A stretch of 64,000 nucleotides of DNA from Moorena sp. SIOASIH (GTDB lineage: Bacteria > Cyanobacteriota > Cyanobacteriia > Cyanobacteriales > Coleofasciculaceae): contig NZ_JAAHIH010000004.1 in the NCBI RefSeq assembly GCF_010671925.1, positions 673,501 through 737,500 on the forward strand, given 5' to 3'. The translations under genes and the position numbers were made by a program. Positions 44,175 through 53,431 of the stretch are shown piece after piece. Under the pieces are notes generated by a model, which made no database searches, had not been told where the DNA came from, and was given only the letters and a program-made list of their open reading frames with translations. The number at the start of each line of letters is the position of its first letter. The first letter of the stretch is position 1.

Positions 44175-44736
44175 CAACCAGGTGCGGTAACAAGAATTAG
44201 CCGTTAGCTGAGGCTAATGGCTAATCTTTGACCTCTCCCCGGTCATTAGACACGGGGATTCGTTAAGAATCTATACTCAAACTCTTACAGGCGTAGTCAA
44301 AGCGCCCCTACTGAGTTCTGTCAGTTTAATACCGACAGTTCCCGCTACTTCTTTTTTCGACAATGCTTTCCGGATACTACCGCTCAGTCAGTTCGATACG
44401 CTCTGCGATCTGCAATTATTTACCCGTTCACAAGAGGATTAACGCAATGCAATCGTTGAGGGTCGGTATTTCTCCGGTACTAGAATCGCTTCTTCACGTA
44501 GGCGTCTGTCCTTACTCACATCATCATTATACATTTTTTTGACGGCAGGCGAGGGATTGCTCGCCTGCCGTGTCGCGTTTACTCCCCGGATTAAAATCAC
44601 GGGGCTACCACGAGGGGCGCGTGTTTCCGTGTTTATGGCCCTGTTCCGGAACAAGAGCAAAGAACTTGGCAGGTGCGAATCTTGATAAACTAGCTAGTAG
44701 AATGAAGTTGATTAGAATAAACAACGGCATAAACCC
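44175..44736. other. Spacer dominated by a structured non-autonomous element
   Basis: Contains the copy A element (44252-44633, minus strand) and short flanks with GTTAGCTGAGGCTAATGGC. The promoter of the HAD gene should be in the last 100 bp. Confidence 0.65.
44252..44633 (-). mobile_element. Non-autonomous structured element, copy A (~380 bp)
   Basis: Homologous to 28505-28983 and lacking the 106-bp mini-element, so it shows the original state. On the minus strand: AACACGG end, a hairpin with arms GGCAGGCGAG / CTCGCCTGCC, ATGTATAATGATG, a 26-codon frame from GTG (SKDRRLREEAIL...), a nearly invariant tract, GATTCTTAACGAATC and CCCCGTGTC. The hairpin CCCCG/CGGGG closes the right end (44237-44257). 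The frame differs between copies mainly by amino-acid-changing substitutions, so the conserved signal is more likely RNA structure than protein. Confidence 0.65.
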
Positions 44737-45474
44737 TTGGTAACCATTCGTTGTGGGAAGGTGACTTTCCCCAATATTGAAGCAGTCATATTTGATAAAG
44801 ACGGTACCTTAGAGGATTCACAAGTCTATTTAAGAGAACTAGCCTATAAGCGATCGCGTTTAATTGATGCCCAAATCCCTGGTATTGGAGAACCCCTCCT
44901 CATGGCTTTTGGTGTCCAAGATAACACCCTTGACCCTACCGGATTAATGGCAGTGGGTAGCAGTCGGGAAAATGAAATTGCTGCTGCTGCTTATATTGCT
45001 GAGACTGGTCGGGGATGGTTAGAGTCATTGGCAATCGCTGGCAGTGCCTTTGTTGAAGCCGAGAAGTACTTGCAAGATGCGGCTGGAACTTCCCCAATGT
45101 TTGCCGGTAGCCTGGAAGTCCTTAAATTCCTCTCGGAAGCTGGTTTAAAGCTGGGTATTCTATCGGCAGACTCTACGGCTGGCGTACAAGCCTTTGTCCA
45201 TCGACACCAGCTAGACCCCTATATCCAATTACAGCAGGGTGTGGATTCTGAAATAAGTAAGCCTGATCCGAGATTGTTCCTACAAGCGTGCCAATCTTTA
45301 GGGGTAAAACCTGCTTCCGCCCTAATGGTAGGAGATTCAGCCGGTGATATTGAGATGGCAAAGCGTGCTGGTGCAGCGGGTTGCATTGGTATTTGCTGGG
45401 GAAAGCCAGAAGCTGCCCATTTAGAGGGAGCTGATATAGCGATCGCGAGCCTGGATGAGATTGAAATTATTTGA
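44737..45474 (+). CDS. HAD-family phosphatase
   Basis: 245 residues from a TTG; a GTG eight codons downstream (44761) is an alternative. Motif I FDKDGTLEDS (about 19-28), motif II with SADST, motif III with SKPDPRLF, and motif IV GDSAGDIEMA: a Mg-dependent phosphatase of the phosphoglycolate-phosphatase-like subfamily with an alpha-helical cap. The natural substrate is unknown. Ends 124 bp from the cheB stop (convergent). Confidence 0.9.
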   Translation: MVTIRCGKVTFPNIEAVIFDKDGTLEDSQVYLRELAYKRSRLIDAQIPGIGEPLLMAFGVQDNTLDPTGLMAVGSSRENEIAAAAYIAETGRGWLESLAIAGSAFVEAEKYLQDAAGTSPMFAGSLEVLKFLSEAGLKLGILSADSTAGVQAFVHRHQLDPYIQLQQGVDSEISKPDPRLFLQACQSLGVKPASALMVGDSAGDIEMAKRAGAAGCIGICWGKPEAAHLEGADIAIASLDEIEII

Positions 45475-45598
45475 AGTCAACTATATTGAATCGGCAAGGG
45501 AGCAGAGGCGCTCAGGAGCAGGGGAGAGGGTTTTGGAGTTTTTCTGGCTTACTCAAAACTAGACAACTGAAATGCGCTACAGATCTTCTTTAACCCAG

Positions 45599-46744
45599 TC
45601 AATTCTCGAAGAAACTAGTATTTATTAAGCACAACTCCAGCAATCTCGGTGCGATCGCACCAATTGGTAAAACCTGTTTGACTACTCCGAGAGCGATCGC
45701 TTCTTTAGGCATGCCAAACACCAAGGAGGTGGTTTCATCTTGAGCAATGGTCAAGCCACCAACCTCAGCGATCGCCTCCATTCCAGTCGCTCCATCTCTA
45801 CCCATACCTGTCAACAATATGCCCACTGTAGCTTTGCCATAAAACTTAGCTACAGACTTAAATGTGACAGTTACGGAAGGGCGATGTCCTTCCAGTGGCT
45901 CTGAATCAGAACAGATAAATCGACCCCTAGCATCCAATTCTAAATGCTGCTGTTCTGGTGGGAAATAAATTCTTCCTGGTTTTGGCATATCCCCTGGTTG
46001 AGCAATCTGAACTGGCAACGGACAACTATTAGCTAACCAATCGATGAATCCCTGCAAAAAACCAAGACTAATGTGTTGCACGCAAATTACTGGTAAAGGA
46101 AAATTCGACGGTAGCTGAGTGAATATCTCGTTTAGGGCTTGGGGTCCACCTGTAGATGCACCAATCACAACTACTCTTGGTTTGGAATAGTAATTAGAAG
46201 AGAAAGCAGCAAGATTTGCTGTGTGTGATACTCCACCAATTTGATTTTGATTGGTGCTGTAGTCCATTTCCGGAAGCTCCCCTTTCCCAGAACTCCCCTG
46301 CTTTTCTGTACCTAATATAGACTTTCGGTTTTTTGTAAAGACCTTGACCCCAGACAGAATTTTAATCTTATTGATCAACTGCTGCTGGAGCAACTGATTA
46401 TCCGTTGTCATTCCTGCCGACGGCTTAGGCAAAATATCCACTGCTCCTGCATCTAAAAGCTGAAAAATCTGCTCAGTATCCTCTTGCTGTACCGAAACAC
46501 TAACCACCAGAATCGGTCTAGGATAGAGCGCCATAACTTCAGATGTCAACTCCAGACCATTCATTTGGGGCATATGGAGGTCTGTACAAATGACATCTGG
46601 TTGAACTTTGGGAATTAAGTTCAAAGCTTCTAAACCAGTTCCAGCTTCTCCCACCACTTCAATCTGCTCTGATGAATTCAGAATCCTTTTCAGGACTACT
46701 AGAGCAATCGGTGAATCTTCAACTAATAAAACTCGAATAGTCAT
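45599..46744 (-). CDS. cheB: Chemoreceptor methylesterase CheB
   Basis: 381 residues. Receiver domain (1-110) with acidic pair, phosphoacceptor Asp55 (TDLHMP) and Lys107. A linker (110-188) is followed by the methylesterase domain with Ser197 (GASTGG), His224 (VQHISLGF) and Asp317 (TGMGRDGA). It removes methyl groups from glutamates of the MCP, resetting the receptor. It is the last gene of the cluster, 223 bp downstream of cheA. Confidence 0.95.
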   Translation of the reverse strand: MTIRVLLVEDSPIALVVLKRILNSSEQIEVVGEAGTGLEALNLIPKVQPDVICTDLHMPQMNGLELTSEVMALYPRPILVVSVSVQQEDTEQIFQLLDAGAVDILPKPSAGMTTDNQLLQQQLINKIKILSGVKVFTKNRKSILGTEKQGSSGKGELPEMDYSTNQNQIGGVSHTANLAAFSSNYYSKPRVVVIGASTGGPQALNEIFTQLPSNFPLPVICVQHISLGFLQGFIDWLANSCPLPVQIAQPGDMPKPGRIYFPPEQQHLELDARGRFICSDSEPLEGHRPSVTVTFKSVAKFYGKATVGILLTGMGRDGATGMEAIAEVGGLTIAQDETTSLVFGMPKEAIALGVVKQVLPIGAIAPRLLELCLINTSFFEN

Positions 46745-46795
46745 TTATAATTAAAAAAATTTAAAGTTAAAATTTAAAATTGCAAATTTAACCTT

Positions 46796-46880
46796 GGCCT
46801 TTCGGCCACGCTACGCGAACAACCTTAAACCTTAAATATTAACCTTGGCCTTTCGGCCACGCTACGCGAACAACTTTCAA
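46796..46880. repeat. Two copies of a 29-bp palindromic repeat
   Basis: CCTTGGCCTTTCGGCCACGC followed by TACGCGAACAA occurs twice (about 46793-46824 and 46840-46872). It belongs to the same dispersed CGCTACGCGAAC family as the repeats at 3.3, 30.75, 39.1 and 60.3 kb. Confidence 0.85.
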
Positions 46881-46960
46881 CCTTCAACCTTCACCTTTCA
46901 ACCTTAAACCTTAAACCTTAAACCTTAAACCTTAAACCTTAAACCTTAAACCCCTTAACC
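46868..46960. repeat. Tandem heptamer array, unit CCTTAAA / CCTTCAA
   Basis: About 12 units between cheA and cheB. The complementary words (GGTTGAA) form the large array at 58.2-58.4 kb. Confidence 0.9.
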
Positions 46961-46967
46961 TTCAATA

Positions 46968-49691
46968 TTAAACAAGTCTTTGCAAAGTTTCTAGGAGAAA
47001 ATCTTGATTAAAGTTTCCTTTGGTTATATAGGCATTAGCCCCCGCTTCGACACCTTTTTTCTTATGTTCATCGGAAGCCAAAGATGTTACCAGAATTATG
47101 GGTAATTCGTTATACTCTTGATGCTGACGAATTCTGGCAGTTAGGGAAAATCCGTCTAGATTTGGCATTTCCACATCAGATATTACGGCATCAAAGTGAC
47201 GGGTGTTTAGTTTGTTATAGCCATCTAATCCATCTACAGCTGTCACTACTTCATACCCAGCCCTTTCTAGTATCCGTTTTTCTTGGGTGCGAACGGTAAT
47301 CGAGTCATCTACTAGGAGAATTACTGGCGTGCTTTCAACAATTTCTCTTAGTTTGGTTGAGACTATGGATGTGGTTGGCTGATAGGATTGCAATGATTTG
47401 AGCAAATCTGGAGGGTTAAGAATCATACAAACTTCCCCTGTACCGAGAATAGTTGCTCCAGTGACATTACGCACCCGCTTTAATAACTGACTCTGAGGTT
47501 TGATCACCACCTCTTGAGTATCCAAGAGGTCATCGATAAACAATCCGAATTGTTCGTCTGCCACCTTAAGCAGGATACATGGTCCGAGACCGCTCTTTTG
47601 TTGCTTAACTGTGGCGATAGAGGTATAAGCAATAGAGTTAGACAACTCCAGCAAATCAGCTAGGTTCGCTACAGAAATAGCTTGACCGTCTAAAGCGATG
47701 GTTTCTCGACCTTCAATCGTAAATATTTGCTCCCGGGAAACTAGTAAAGTCGTTTCCACAAACTCAATCGGTAACCCATGGATAATCCCTTGAACATCTA
47801 CCAGCAGTACATTAGCAGTTGACAGGGTTGTGCGTAGCTGGAGGCGAAAGGTACATCCAAGACCAGGGGTTGATTCGATCTCGATATTGCCGTTAAGCTG
47901 CTCAACCTTGGTGCGTAGGACATCTAAGCCGATACCTCTGCCAGAAATTTCTGTAATAAATGTCCGGGTTGAAAAGCCAGGAGCTAAGATCAGGGCGTGA
48001 ATCTGTCTGGGAGTCATCAGTGCCAGTTCTTCGTTTGTGCAGAGTCCACGCTGGACAGCAGTTTGCTTAATTTTATCGATATCTAATCCTTGTCCATCAT
48101 CTGCTACTTCAATAACAATGGTGTTGGTTCTTTGGTAGCCCCTCAACCAAATCGTGGCCACAGGAGATTTGCCAAGTCTTTCTCGTTCAGTGGGAGTCTC
48201 AATGCCATGGTCGATGGCGTTGCGAACTATGTGCATCAAGGGGTCTTTGATTTCTTCCAGGATGCGTTTGTCAGCAGTGGTTTCTCCTCCTTCGATGATT
48301 AATTCGACCTCTTTTGATTGTTGTCTGGCTAAATCCCTTACCATACGGGGAAATAACTGAAACACAGTGAAGAGGGGCAGAAGCCGGAGAGTGCGAATTT
48401 TTTCGTCTAATTCCCCAGCAATGATGTCTAGTCTTGTAGTGTTTTCCTGAACTATACTTCTTAGAGAGTTAATCTTTTGTTCTAGCTGTTGTACATAAGG
48501 ATTGCTGCCTATGGATGAAGAATCTAGGTATTGTCCTTGGCGATGAAAGGCTTTCCACTGTTCCCATAGGGTTGCCACTTCCTCAATTTCAGCCATAGCA
48601 TGAGCCATGCCAATTTTGGTGACTGTTAGTTCCCCAGTTTGTGTTATTAAGGCATCAAGATAGGAGGTTGGAACCCGAATGGTGTCAATCCGGTAGGGTT
48701 CACTAGGATTTGATGAAACCTCTTGAGTTACTGTTACAGGAGTTTTGCTAGGAAGCAATGGTACAGTCCCTAATAACGGGAACTCCTCAATAGTTGCTTC
48801 ACTTGGTTCACATTGAGCTACTTGAGGGGGTGAGTCATGAGGGGGTGAGTCATGGTCTTGACCTACATCTGGAAATGCTGTGATCAACTGGTCAAGTATC
48901 TCGGCTGTATCAACTCCACTTATAGAACCAGTAACTGCTTCGTATACTAAGAGGCGGATGGCATCTATGGCTTGATAAATGCGATCGCTAACCTGTGGGG
49001 AGAAAACGCTCTGTTGACATTTGATGCTGTCGAGAATATTTCCCACAGCATGGGCGAGGGTTTCTACATTCTCTATCCCCGCTATTCTGGAGTCTCCTTT
49101 GAGGCTTTGGGCTTCCCACAGCAATTTGTCCAAGGTAGCGTTGTCCTGTGGGTACTTTTCTAAATGCAGCAAACCAACTTCCAGTTTCTCCAAACGTTCT
49201 TCGCTAGTAATTTTATAAATATCTCGCAAGTCTTCATCTTCTATAACAGTTGGTGCCGGTTGGGAAACATTGCCATTTTCTAGAGCAGCTTTTTGGTGTG
49301 GCTGCAATGGCTGTGAAACTGTTGCCATCAAGTAGTCAAGCATCAAGGCTGTATCAACACCACTTGGAGAACCGGTAACTGCTTCATATACCAGCAGACC
49401 CATAGCATCTATGACTTGATAAAGGCGATCGCTAACCTGTGGGGTTAAAACGATTTGTTTACGTTTGATGCTCCCGAGAATGTCTTCTACAGCATGAGTA
49501 AGGGTTTCTACATTCTCTATCCCGGCTATTCTGGAGTCTCCTTTGAGGCTGTGAGCTTCCCGCAGCAACTGTTCCAAAGTAGCGTTGTCTTCTGGGTACT
49601 TTTCTAAATGCAGCAAATCAATTTCCAATTTATGCAAACGTTCTTCGCTGGTAATTTTATAAATATTTCTTAGTTCTTCGTCTTCTATCAT
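46968..49691 (-). CDS. cheA: Hybrid CheA histidine kinase with two Hpt domains and receiver
   Basis: 907 residues. Hpt1 (about 1-115) with His47 (REAHSLKGD). Hpt2 (about 149-263) is a duplicate in which the equivalent residue is Gln195 (WEAQSLKGD), so it cannot be phosphorylated there. Then the dimerisation helices (about 335-410), HATPase with NAIDHG (N box) and DDGQGLD / GRGIGLD (G boxes), a CheW-like regulatory domain (about 615-750), and a C-terminal receiver (about 785-907) with the phosphoacceptor Asp in ISDVEMP. A C-terminal receiver is typical of ACF-type chemosensory kinases (FrzE, WspE). Upstream is the MCP gene, across a repeat-filled gap. Confidence 0.95.
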   Translation of the reverse strand: MIEDEELRNIYKITSEERLHKLEIDLLHLEKYPEDNATLEQLLREAHSLKGDSRIAGIENVETLTHAVEDILGSIKRKQIVLTPQVSDRLYQVIDAMGLLVYEAVTGSPSGVDTALMLDYLMATVSQPLQPHQKAALENGNVSQPAPTVIEDEDLRDIYKITSEERLEKLEVGLLHLEKYPQDNATLDKLLWEAQSLKGDSRIAGIENVETLAHAVGNILDSIKCQQSVFSPQVSDRIYQAIDAIRLLVYEAVTGSISGVDTAEILDQLITAFPDVGQDHDSPPHDSPPQVAQCEPSEATIEEFPLLGTVPLLPSKTPVTVTQEVSSNPSEPYRIDTIRVPTSYLDALITQTGELTVTKIGMAHAMAEIEEVATLWEQWKAFHRQGQYLDSSSIGSNPYVQQLEQKINSLRSIVQENTTRLDIIAGELDEKIRTLRLLPLFTVFQLFPRMVRDLARQQSKEVELIIEGGETTADKRILEEIKDPLMHIVRNAIDHGIETPTERERLGKSPVATIWLRGYQRTNTIVIEVADDGQGLDIDKIKQTAVQRGLCTNEELALMTPRQIHALILAPGFSTRTFITEISGRGIGLDVLRTKVEQLNGNIEIESTPGLGCTFRLQLRTTLSTANVLLVDVQGIIHGLPIEFVETTLLVSREQIFTIEGRETIALDGQAISVANLADLLELSNSIAYTSIATVKQQKSGLGPCILLKVADEQFGLFIDDLLDTQEVVIKPQSQLLKRVRNVTGATILGTGEVCMILNPPDLLKSLQSYQPTTSIVSTKLREIVESTPVILLVDDSITVRTQEKRILERAGYEVVTAVDGLDGYNKLNTRHFDAVISDVEMPNLDGFSLTARIRQHQEYNELPIILVTSLASDEHKKKGVEAGANAYITKGNFNQDFLLETLQRLV

Positions 49692-49756
49692 GGTTAGTCA
49701 TTTGTTAATTGAAATAGAAAGAATTATGGTAAAAGGGAACAGGGAACAGGGAACAG

Positions 49757-49930
49757 AGAAGAGGCAATAGGTAATAGGCAATAGGCAATAGGCAATAGGC
49801 AATAGGCAATAGGCAATAGGCAATAGGCAATAGGCAATAGGCAATAGGCAATAGGCAATAGACAATAGGCAATAGGCAATAGGCAATAGACAATAGGCAA
49901 TAGGCAATAGGCAATAGGCAATAGGCAATA
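49757..49930. repeat. Tandem heptamer array, unit GCAATAG
   Basis: About 24 units, with GACAATA variants. It is open in several frames by chance, which explains the apparent peptides rich in LLPIAYC. Confidence 0.96.
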
Positions 49931-50158
49931 GCTAAAAAATCTTGTGTACCTCATTAGGCTATAAAGCGCTATATTTCCTAGTAATTCCCATTGAAGTTTT
50001 AACCATTTACAATTTCAAATTAACCTTTTGTGATTAGGTATATTTAACACAGGTGTTAAAAAAAAAAGTAAATATTAATTATAAATTCAACCCTCTATTA
50101 TATCTATTTTTACTATCAAATTCATTTAAATTAGATATTGCACCAGTACAAAAAAAAC

Positions 50159-50497
50159 GTAAGCATTCAGCTATTAGCTATCAGCTATCAGCTATCAGCT
50201 ATCAGCGTCAAAGCCTGTGCCACGGTACTTGAGGTGCTTTTGAATAAGCGATGCAGAGGTGCGACCCGTGATGGCGAGCAATCCCTTGACCGTAGGTCAC
50301 GCGGGGCGCGTTCGCCATCATGGAAAACGCACCATTACGGTCTTGGGGAGGCAGCGCGGTCTTGGGGGTTCCCCCCATGAGCGACTGCCGTGGTTTCCCG
50401 CACTCGCTATTGCATCAAGACAACAGGTAACCATTTGTTTAATCTGAGTTACGTCTGCTGACGGCTGACGGCTGACGGCTGACGGCTGAATGCTTAC
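50159..50497. mobile_element. GTAAGC MITE, copy 5 (339 bp, 8-bp target duplication)
   Basis: Perfect 13-bp ends GTAAGCATTCAGC / GCTGAATGCTTAC. Flanked by AAAAAAAC at 50151-50158 and 50498-50505, a perfect 8-bp duplication. The interior carries the nested-palindrome repeat (50257-50333) and a GATGCA element, so other repeats have inserted or been captured. Confidence 0.93.
50257..50333. repeat. Nested-palindrome repeat, copy 2 (inside MITE)
   Basis: AGGTGCG...CGCACC with inner GTGATGGCG/CGCCATCA, nearly identical to 37495-37570. The centre differs: GCGGGGCGCGTTCG replaces GCTACGGGAACG. Confidence 0.85.
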
Positions 50498-50641
50498 AAA
50501 AAAACTCATATAAAAAGTGATCAAAAAAAATTTGAGTACTGGAATAATCAAATCTTATTACTGTTCCCTATTCCCTGTTCCCTATTCCCTACTTTTACAG
50601 ATAAATTTTAAACTTGGTGCAATATCTGAGTTTAACATTTA

Positions 50642-52531
50642 CTAAACCATGCGCTTGAGTTCTACAGCAGCTTGCTTCAGTTGCTCAGTACCTACTCTAG
50701 TTTGAGTGATGCCAATAACAGTTTCTTTTGCTCCCTTGTTAACAGTGCTCATTGCTTGGAGGACTTGTTGAATGCCATCGACTTGCTGCTTGAGATTCAG
50801 AGAAATTTGTTGATTGTTTAACACCACATTGTTGACAGCATCTGCTACCCCAGTGAATGCTTGAGCTGTTTTTTGAGCGATTTGCACTCCGGTCTTTACT
50901 GTCTTAGTCCCTTCATCCGTCACCATCACTGTTGAATTAATCTCGTTCTGGATTTGAGAAACTAAAACGTTAATCTTTTGGGCAGATTGTTTACTCTGGT
51001 CTGCTAATTTACGAATCTCTGCAGCAACCACTGCAAAGCCTTTACCATGCTCTCCCGCACGCACCGCTTCTACTGATGCATTCAGTGCTAACATATTGGT
51101 TTGGTTTGCCAATTCAGAAACCAGCTCGGAGATGTCACCAATTCGATTGGTTTGCCTGCTCAGACGCATACTCTGTTTAGCGATCGCATCCACCTTCTCT
51201 TCTAAGGTAGACATGCCGTCGAGGGTTTCCCCCACCGCTTGGGTACCGTTCTGGGTTAGCTGAAGTGCCTGCTGTGCAGCAATAGCGGCAGCATCCGCTT
51301 GCTCAGCGGACTGTCGGCAAGAGGCTTCCAGCTCATCCATGGTGATGGTGGTTTCATTCACCGACGCAGCTTGTTGACCAGCGATGCGTTCTTGCTGTTC
51401 AAGGGTAGAAAACATTTCCTGACTAGAAGTGGAGATGCCATTAACCAGTTGCTTAATCAGATTCACCAGTTGGCGTAACCTGACAATTGCCAGTGGCAGC
51501 ACCGCCGCTAGAGAAACCAAAATAATCAGGCTGGCGAGGATTTTAAAGGAGTTGACAGAGGCAAAAACTTCCCCCTTAGGAACTTGATTGATAATGAATA
51601 AGGGTTGCCGCTGCTGGGCATTCGGAACAACTTTATAGTAACTGATGAGCTTATTAGTTCCTTGGTCAATCAGTCCCTGTTGACCCCTGAGAATTTGCTG
51701 GGCAATGCGTTTCGGATAATCTTTTGCCAATTTCTCATCCGTGTTGAGTTCAAAGCCCCACTCCTTTTTGGGGTTGGGATGAGAGATGTAGTAGCCATCT
51801 TTATTGACCAGAAATGCCTCTTCTCCCTTGATGGCTAAGTCTGTATCTCGAATAAATTTTATGAATTGCTCGGCAAATACATTAGCGATTACAATTCCTC
51901 TTCGTACCCCAGCTGAATCAAAAATTGGTGTAGCGTACCGAATCACTGGTGTATAAGGCTGTTCAATCACACCACCTTCCCGATGCAGCTCCACGGGAGA
52001 CATATAGATACTGCCAGCAGACAACTTAATTGTCTCAGTAAAATATGAACGCTTTGCTTGATTTTTTAGCTGGGTTTTGGGGATAACTTGGATTTTAGTG
52101 CGGTCCGAATCGACTCGCACCATTTCATTGCCTTTCTCGTCCAAATACCTCAGCTGCATATAATAGGGTTTCGCTTGCATCATGACAGCAAAGATGGTGT
52201 GCAACTGCTTAACCCAAGTGTCGTACGAAGAGTTACCTTGCTTATCTACTCCACCACCAGCTTTAGCTCGGATTATGCCTTGAATCGGGGGAACTTTGCT
52301 CAAGAACAAAACATCATCATTGATAGCATTTAAAAATGCCAGGATATTTGCGGCTTCGTCAGCTACCTCTTCCTCTAGCTCACTTTTAGCTAAGTTCGAT
52401 AAGGCATAGCTAGAGGAAGAAATACTATACCATCCTACAACAGAGAGGGGAATAACACTACTTAAAAACAGCAGGAGCAGTATTTGATTCTGAAGTTTGC
52501 TGAAAAATTTTTTGCTAGATTTAGCAAACAT
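50642..52531 (-). CDS. Methyl-accepting chemotaxis protein with dCache-like sensor
   Basis: 629 residues. First membrane span about 17-36, a large extracytoplasmic sensor (about 40-325, double-Cache type: FTETIKLSAGSIYMSPVELHREGG, YATPIFDSAGVRRGIVIANVF), second span about 328-352, then a signalling domain with the hairpin tip NASVEAVRAGEHGKGFAVVAAEI. No clear HAMP follows the second span. It would detect a small extracellular ligand and control the linked CheA through CheW. Ligand unknown. It sits between CheA and the CheW/CheR genes. Confidence 0.94.
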   Translation of the reverse strand: MFAKSSKKFFSKLQNQILLLLFLSSVIPLSVVGWYSISSSSYALSNLAKSELEEEVADEAANILAFLNAINDDVLFLSKVPPIQGIIRAKAGGGVDKQGNSSYDTWVKQLHTIFAVMMQAKPYYMQLRYLDEKGNEMVRVDSDRTKIQVIPKTQLKNQAKRSYFTETIKLSAGSIYMSPVELHREGGVIEQPYTPVIRYATPIFDSAGVRRGIVIANVFAEQFIKFIRDTDLAIKGEEAFLVNKDGYYISHPNPKKEWGFELNTDEKLAKDYPKRIAQQILRGQQGLIDQGTNKLISYYKVVPNAQQRQPLFIINQVPKGEVFASVNSFKILASLIILVSLAAVLPLAIVRLRQLVNLIKQLVNGISTSSQEMFSTLEQQERIAGQQAASVNETTITMDELEASCRQSAEQADAAAIAAQQALQLTQNGTQAVGETLDGMSTLEEKVDAIAKQSMRLSRQTNRIGDISELVSELANQTNMLALNASVEAVRAGEHGKGFAVVAAEIRKLADQSKQSAQKINVLVSQIQNEINSTVMVTDEGTKTVKTGVQIAQKTAQAFTGVADAVNNVVLNNQQISLNLKQQVDGIQQVLQAMSTVNKGAKETVIGITQTRVGTEQLKQAAVELKRMV

Positions 52532-52693
52532 AGCTGGTTACCTACAATTAGAGAATCCACAATAGAAAAGCCATTCCTCTTTAGGAGATGGGATGAGAGG
52601 CGAGGAAACTGATTGATTTACCAATCTGTTGAGGCTACACTCATAGAATTCCCAGCAAATATTGTCAAAGTAACAATGTCTGTTGTTTTTTGC

Positions 52694-52863
52694 AGGTTAA
52701 GTAGTCAGCTATCAGCAGTCAGCTATCAGCTATAGCAGTTCTCAATTGGTTGAGGTACAAAGTCTTGGGTTTTAGGGAGCTTCGGAGCTGGGAGTAGCGA
52801 TGCATCGCTTTTACCATCAATCCTATGTTCACAACTCAAATACAAACGCGCTTAGCTGATAGC
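52694..52863. repeat. Boundary motif and CAGCTAT repeats
   Basis: CAGCTATCAGC words, then ATAGCAGTTCTCAATTGG, TTGAGGTACAAAG, and GGTTTTAGGGAGC leading into GGGAG units. One of the clearest copies of the motif that abuts heptamer arrays. Confidence 0.75.
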
Positions 52864-53055
52864 TTACTCCTGGATTGCTTTCACGACATGAGTGACACCA
52901 CTAAATAAGGTGAGATTCTCACTCATCATTTGTGCTGTGTTCTCGCTGTTAAATTGGTGTGCCTCTGTGCCATTTTCTGTGTATCGTGTCTCGCCAGCTT
53001 TCACAGCTGCCACGTATGTCTGATCCGTAACGTTGTATACTACATACTTGATCAT
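52864..53055 (-). CDS. Small hypothetical protein
   Basis: 63 residues from the ATG at 53055 (MIKYVVYNVTDQTYVAAVKAGE); the frame extends 17 codons upstream. No known motif. Mixed alpha/beta composition, acidic, and no Cys. The regular pattern (hydrophobic strand YVVYNV, then ENTAQMMSENLTL helix) looks like a real small protein. Function unknown; no operon partner. Confidence 0.6.
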   Translation of the reverse strand: MIKYVVYNVTDQTYVAAVKAGETRYTENGTEAHQFNSENTAQMMSENLTLFSGVTHVVKAIQE

Positions 53056-53431
53056 TTTTCTCAAACCCTGAATTTTATTATTTTCAACGGAGCGACGGTC
53101 ACACATTCGTCACTCCACTACAGTTAGCTGTTATACCAAATCCGGCTTAAAAACCCCCTTTATAACCCAGTCCTTGATCAGCGGACGAAAGTTTGTATAG
53201 CCGCGACTTTGTTTTCGTCTGGGCGCTTAGGGGGGTTATCAAATCGGATTGGGTGTCAATAGCTACAAATAAGTACATAACGGTGAATGATGAACAACAG
53301 ATAATCACTGATGATTCATCATTCTTAATCCATTTTGGATCGGAAGCTGTTACTTGGGGGTAAATTCCTGGGAACTATAGATATGTAACTCCTGAGATTT
53401 ATCCGTTAACCAGTACAGTTAACCAGTACAA
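53056..53431. other. Intergenic palindromic region
   Basis: Contains an imperfect large palindrome at about 53141-53253: CCAAATCCGGC and AAAACCCCC on the left, GGGGGGTT and AAATCGGATTGG on the right. The inner part (CGGACGAAAG, TTTCGTCTG) is also complementary. Likely a small mobile palindrome. The start of the PatA-type gene is preceded by a CCAGTACAGTTAACCAGTACA repeat. Confidence 0.6.

Larger units (their letters stand above)
49692..50641. repeat. Repeat-filled spacer between cheA and the MCP gene
   Basis: Contains a GCAATAG heptamer array (49757-49930), the boundary motif (complement, about 49931-49975), an A-rich stretch, the MITE at 50159-50497, and CCCTATT/CCCTGTT heptamers (about 50560-50592). 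Several apparent ORFs here are translated repeats. No gene is supported. Confidence 0.8.

Noticed and set aside
43828..44193. Leu/Glu-rich and Lys/Ser-rich open frames over the S1 C-terminus
   Set aside because: Shadow frames of the nine-base QEP repeat.
44440..44560. Conserved 26-codon frame (SKDRRLREEAIL... / SNGKRLRDEASL...) in both structured elements
   Set aside because: Six of seven codon differences change the amino acid, so there is no sign of selection on a protein; kept only as part of the element description.
49698..49954. Three overlapping minus-strand frames rich in LLPIAYC
   Set aside because: Translated GCAATAG heptamers; a 7-bp repeat reads open in every frame when it lacks stop words.
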